A DNA stretch of 11,367 bases from Monoraphidium neglectum (taxonomy: Eukaryota > Chlorophyta > Chlorophyceae > Sphaeropleales > Selenastraceae): positions 28,430 to 39,796 of the forward strand of contig NW_014013479.1 in the NCBI RefSeq assembly GCF_000611645.1, read 5' to 3'. The first letter of the stretch is position 1; the number at the start of each line of letters is the position of its first letter. The position numbers and the translations under genes were made by a program. Shown piece by piece: positions 10,532-11,367 of this stretch. The notes beneath the pieces were generated by a model. The model was given only the letters and a program-made list of their open reading frames with translations, had not been told where the DNA came from and made no database searches.

Positions 10532-10674
10532 CAGGCTGCTCCAGGGCCGCGGGGCCGCCTGCAGCCGGTGCTTTACTGTGTTGTTATGGGCGTCAGCCTG
10601 TCTTGGACCGAGCGGCCGTGCGCCGCGCCGGCCGCAGGGACGCCGCTCGCATGCTGCAAGCTGCTGCCCCTGTG

Positions 10675-10730
10675 GCAGGCGGAGGGCGGCGGCCGCGCCT
10701 GCGCAGGCGGAGGGTGGCGGCCGCGCCTGC
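10675..10730 (+). repeat. Two-copy 28-bp tandem repeat with hairpin-forming arms
   Basis: Units 10675-10702 and 10703-10730 differ at one base (C/T at unit position 13). Each unit begins GCAGGCG and ends CGCCTGC, which are reverse complements, so each copy can fold into a 7-bp GC stem and the two copies can also pair with each other. It lies 144 nt past the ALY stop codon, in the 3' UTR. Confidence 0.9.
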
Positions 10731-10866
10731 GGCCGTCTTTCGGGCAGATCGCCCCCATTGACGTTTGCTGTTTTTCTGCCACGTTTTTCTTCACTTATAT
10801 GCCTTTGGGGCGGTTTTGGGATGCCCCACACATGTTTCCAAGCGTGATCCACAGGTAGTTCACACA

Positions 10867-10871
10867 TGTAA
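10867..10871 (+). terminator. TGTAA polyadenylation signal of ALY
   Basis: A TGTAA pentamer 336 nt after the stop codon, in an A/C-rich context. It is the green-algal polyadenylation signal and the first one I see on this strand after the ALY stop. Confidence 0.7.
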
Positions 10872-10885
10872 CACCTCAATCAATC

Positions 10886-11117
10886 CACCGTACTCTCCTC
10901 ACAATGCGCTAGTCGCTGCCACTGCGGCTGCCAGCGACCCAGGCCCACTTGTGAGTCACACCCCTGCCGCTGCTTGTCGCCCTGAGCGGGCGCTTTCTGG
11001 CTATCACCTCAGCCACATGACGCCGAACAGCAGCATGCCCTGTTGTACCTTTGCCCACTGGATTCGCCGCCGCCAGCCTGACACCACCGCCACGGCTGCA
11101 TCAGTCAAGGGCAAGGG
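10886..11117. other. Convergent intergenic region / 3' UTR of the right-edge gene
   Basis: 232 bases between the expected ALY transcript end and the stop codon of the minus-strand gene at the right edge. It should be mostly the latter's 3' UTR. I find no TGTAA on the minus strand here, so that transcript may end in or beyond the ALY 3' UTR (overlapping convergent transcripts) or use a variant signal. Confidence 0.5.
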
Positions 11118-11367
11118 TTACTCATCGCTGTACTCCTCGGCCAGCGGGTCCGCCCACCCCACGGACCGCCGCCCGCCACCCAGAGCCTGCTCTCCCGCCG
11201 CCTCCGCCGCCTCCGCCTCCAGAGCCGCCGCCGCCTCCGCCTCGGCCGCCGCCGCGTCGCGCTCGGCCATTGCGGCCGGCCCGTCCTCGGGGCGGCGCCC
11301 CAGCCGCTCGTCCAGCTGCCGCTGATAGGCGGCAGCCGCGGCCAGCCTGTCGCTGCTTGCGCCGTTC
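11118..11367 (-). CDS. C-terminal end of an Ala/Glu-rich, probably coiled-coil protein (partial)
   Basis: An open frame entering from the right edge and ending at TAA (11120-11118), giving 82 residues with no stop. It reads AAAAAYQRQLDERLGRRPED, then an Ala/Glu/Arg-rich helical stretch (residues about 32-58), a GGGRR turn and the tail SVGWADPLAEEYSDE. The regular Ala-Glu pattern, the QRQLDERL heptad-like piece and the acidic end look like a real coiled-coil C-terminus rather than chance; the other strand gives only Ala/Ser/Pro noise. No family is recognised. It is convergent with ALY. It could be an internal exon's end only if the TAA lies past an unseen donor, which I do not see. Confidence 0.75.
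   Translation of the reverse strand, partial: NGASSDRLAAAAAYQRQLDERLGRRPEDGPAAMAERDAAAAEAEAAAALEAEAAEAAGEQALGGGRRSVGWADPLAEEYSDE

Larger units (their letters stand above)
10532..10885 (+). other. 3' UTR of ALY
   Basis: From the TAA stop (10529-10531) to just beyond the TGTAA signal at 10867. It holds a 28-bp tandem repeat with inverted ends and, from about 10740, a T-rich, less GC-rich section typical of an algal 3' UTR. The end point is estimated from the signal. Confidence 0.6.

Overview
The window looks like nuclear DNA of a GC-rich green alga (Chlorophyta). The evidence is high GC with GC-rich coding exons, many short spliceosomal introns with GTGAG-type donors and CGCAG/TGCAG acceptors, long (CA/TG)n microsatellites, Gly/Ala/Pro/Gln homopolymers, and TGTAA polyadenylation signals. 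Gene models were built by hand from splice sites that keep reading frame and restore conserved protein motifs. There are no bacterial operon signals, mobile elements, tRNAs or CRISPR.

From left to right: (1) 129-1374, minus strand: 5' part of the beta subunit of the SNF1/AMPK/SnRK1 kinase. It has a start codon cut off by an intron, an N-myristoylation signal and a carbohydrate-binding CBM48 domain. Its fourth intron runs off the left edge and carries a 116-bp (CA)n tract. (2) 1375-2070: intergenic, the promoter side of the kinase beta gene. (3) 2293-6642, minus strand: a three-exon gene for a protein of about 1,280 residues that I do not recognise. It has helical patches, an Arg/Glu/Ser-rich domain, polyGln, polyPro, YDP repeats and an RGG tail, and looks like a nuclear RNA-linked protein. 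Its TGTAA signal is at 2071-2075. (4) 6643-8210: a 1.57-kb, less GC-rich divergent intergenic region with a compound CA/CACG microsatellite. (5) 8211-10531, plus strand: a complete seven-exon ALY/REF (THO4) mRNA export adaptor of 381 residues, with a TGTAA signal at 10867-10871. (6) 11118-11367, minus strand: the last 82 residues of an Ala/Glu-rich, probably coiled-coil protein, convergent with ALY and entering from the right edge.

These are ordinary eukaryotic neighbours, not a cluster. Genes 3 and 5 may both act in nuclear mRNA processing and share a divergent promoter region, but that link is inference. I found no undescribed multi-gene system. The points most worth checking are the ATG|intron|GGC start of the kinase beta gene, the transcribed (UG)n tracts just inside 5' splice sites of two unrelated genes (one containing an in-frame alternative donor), and the unrecognised 1,280-residue protein.
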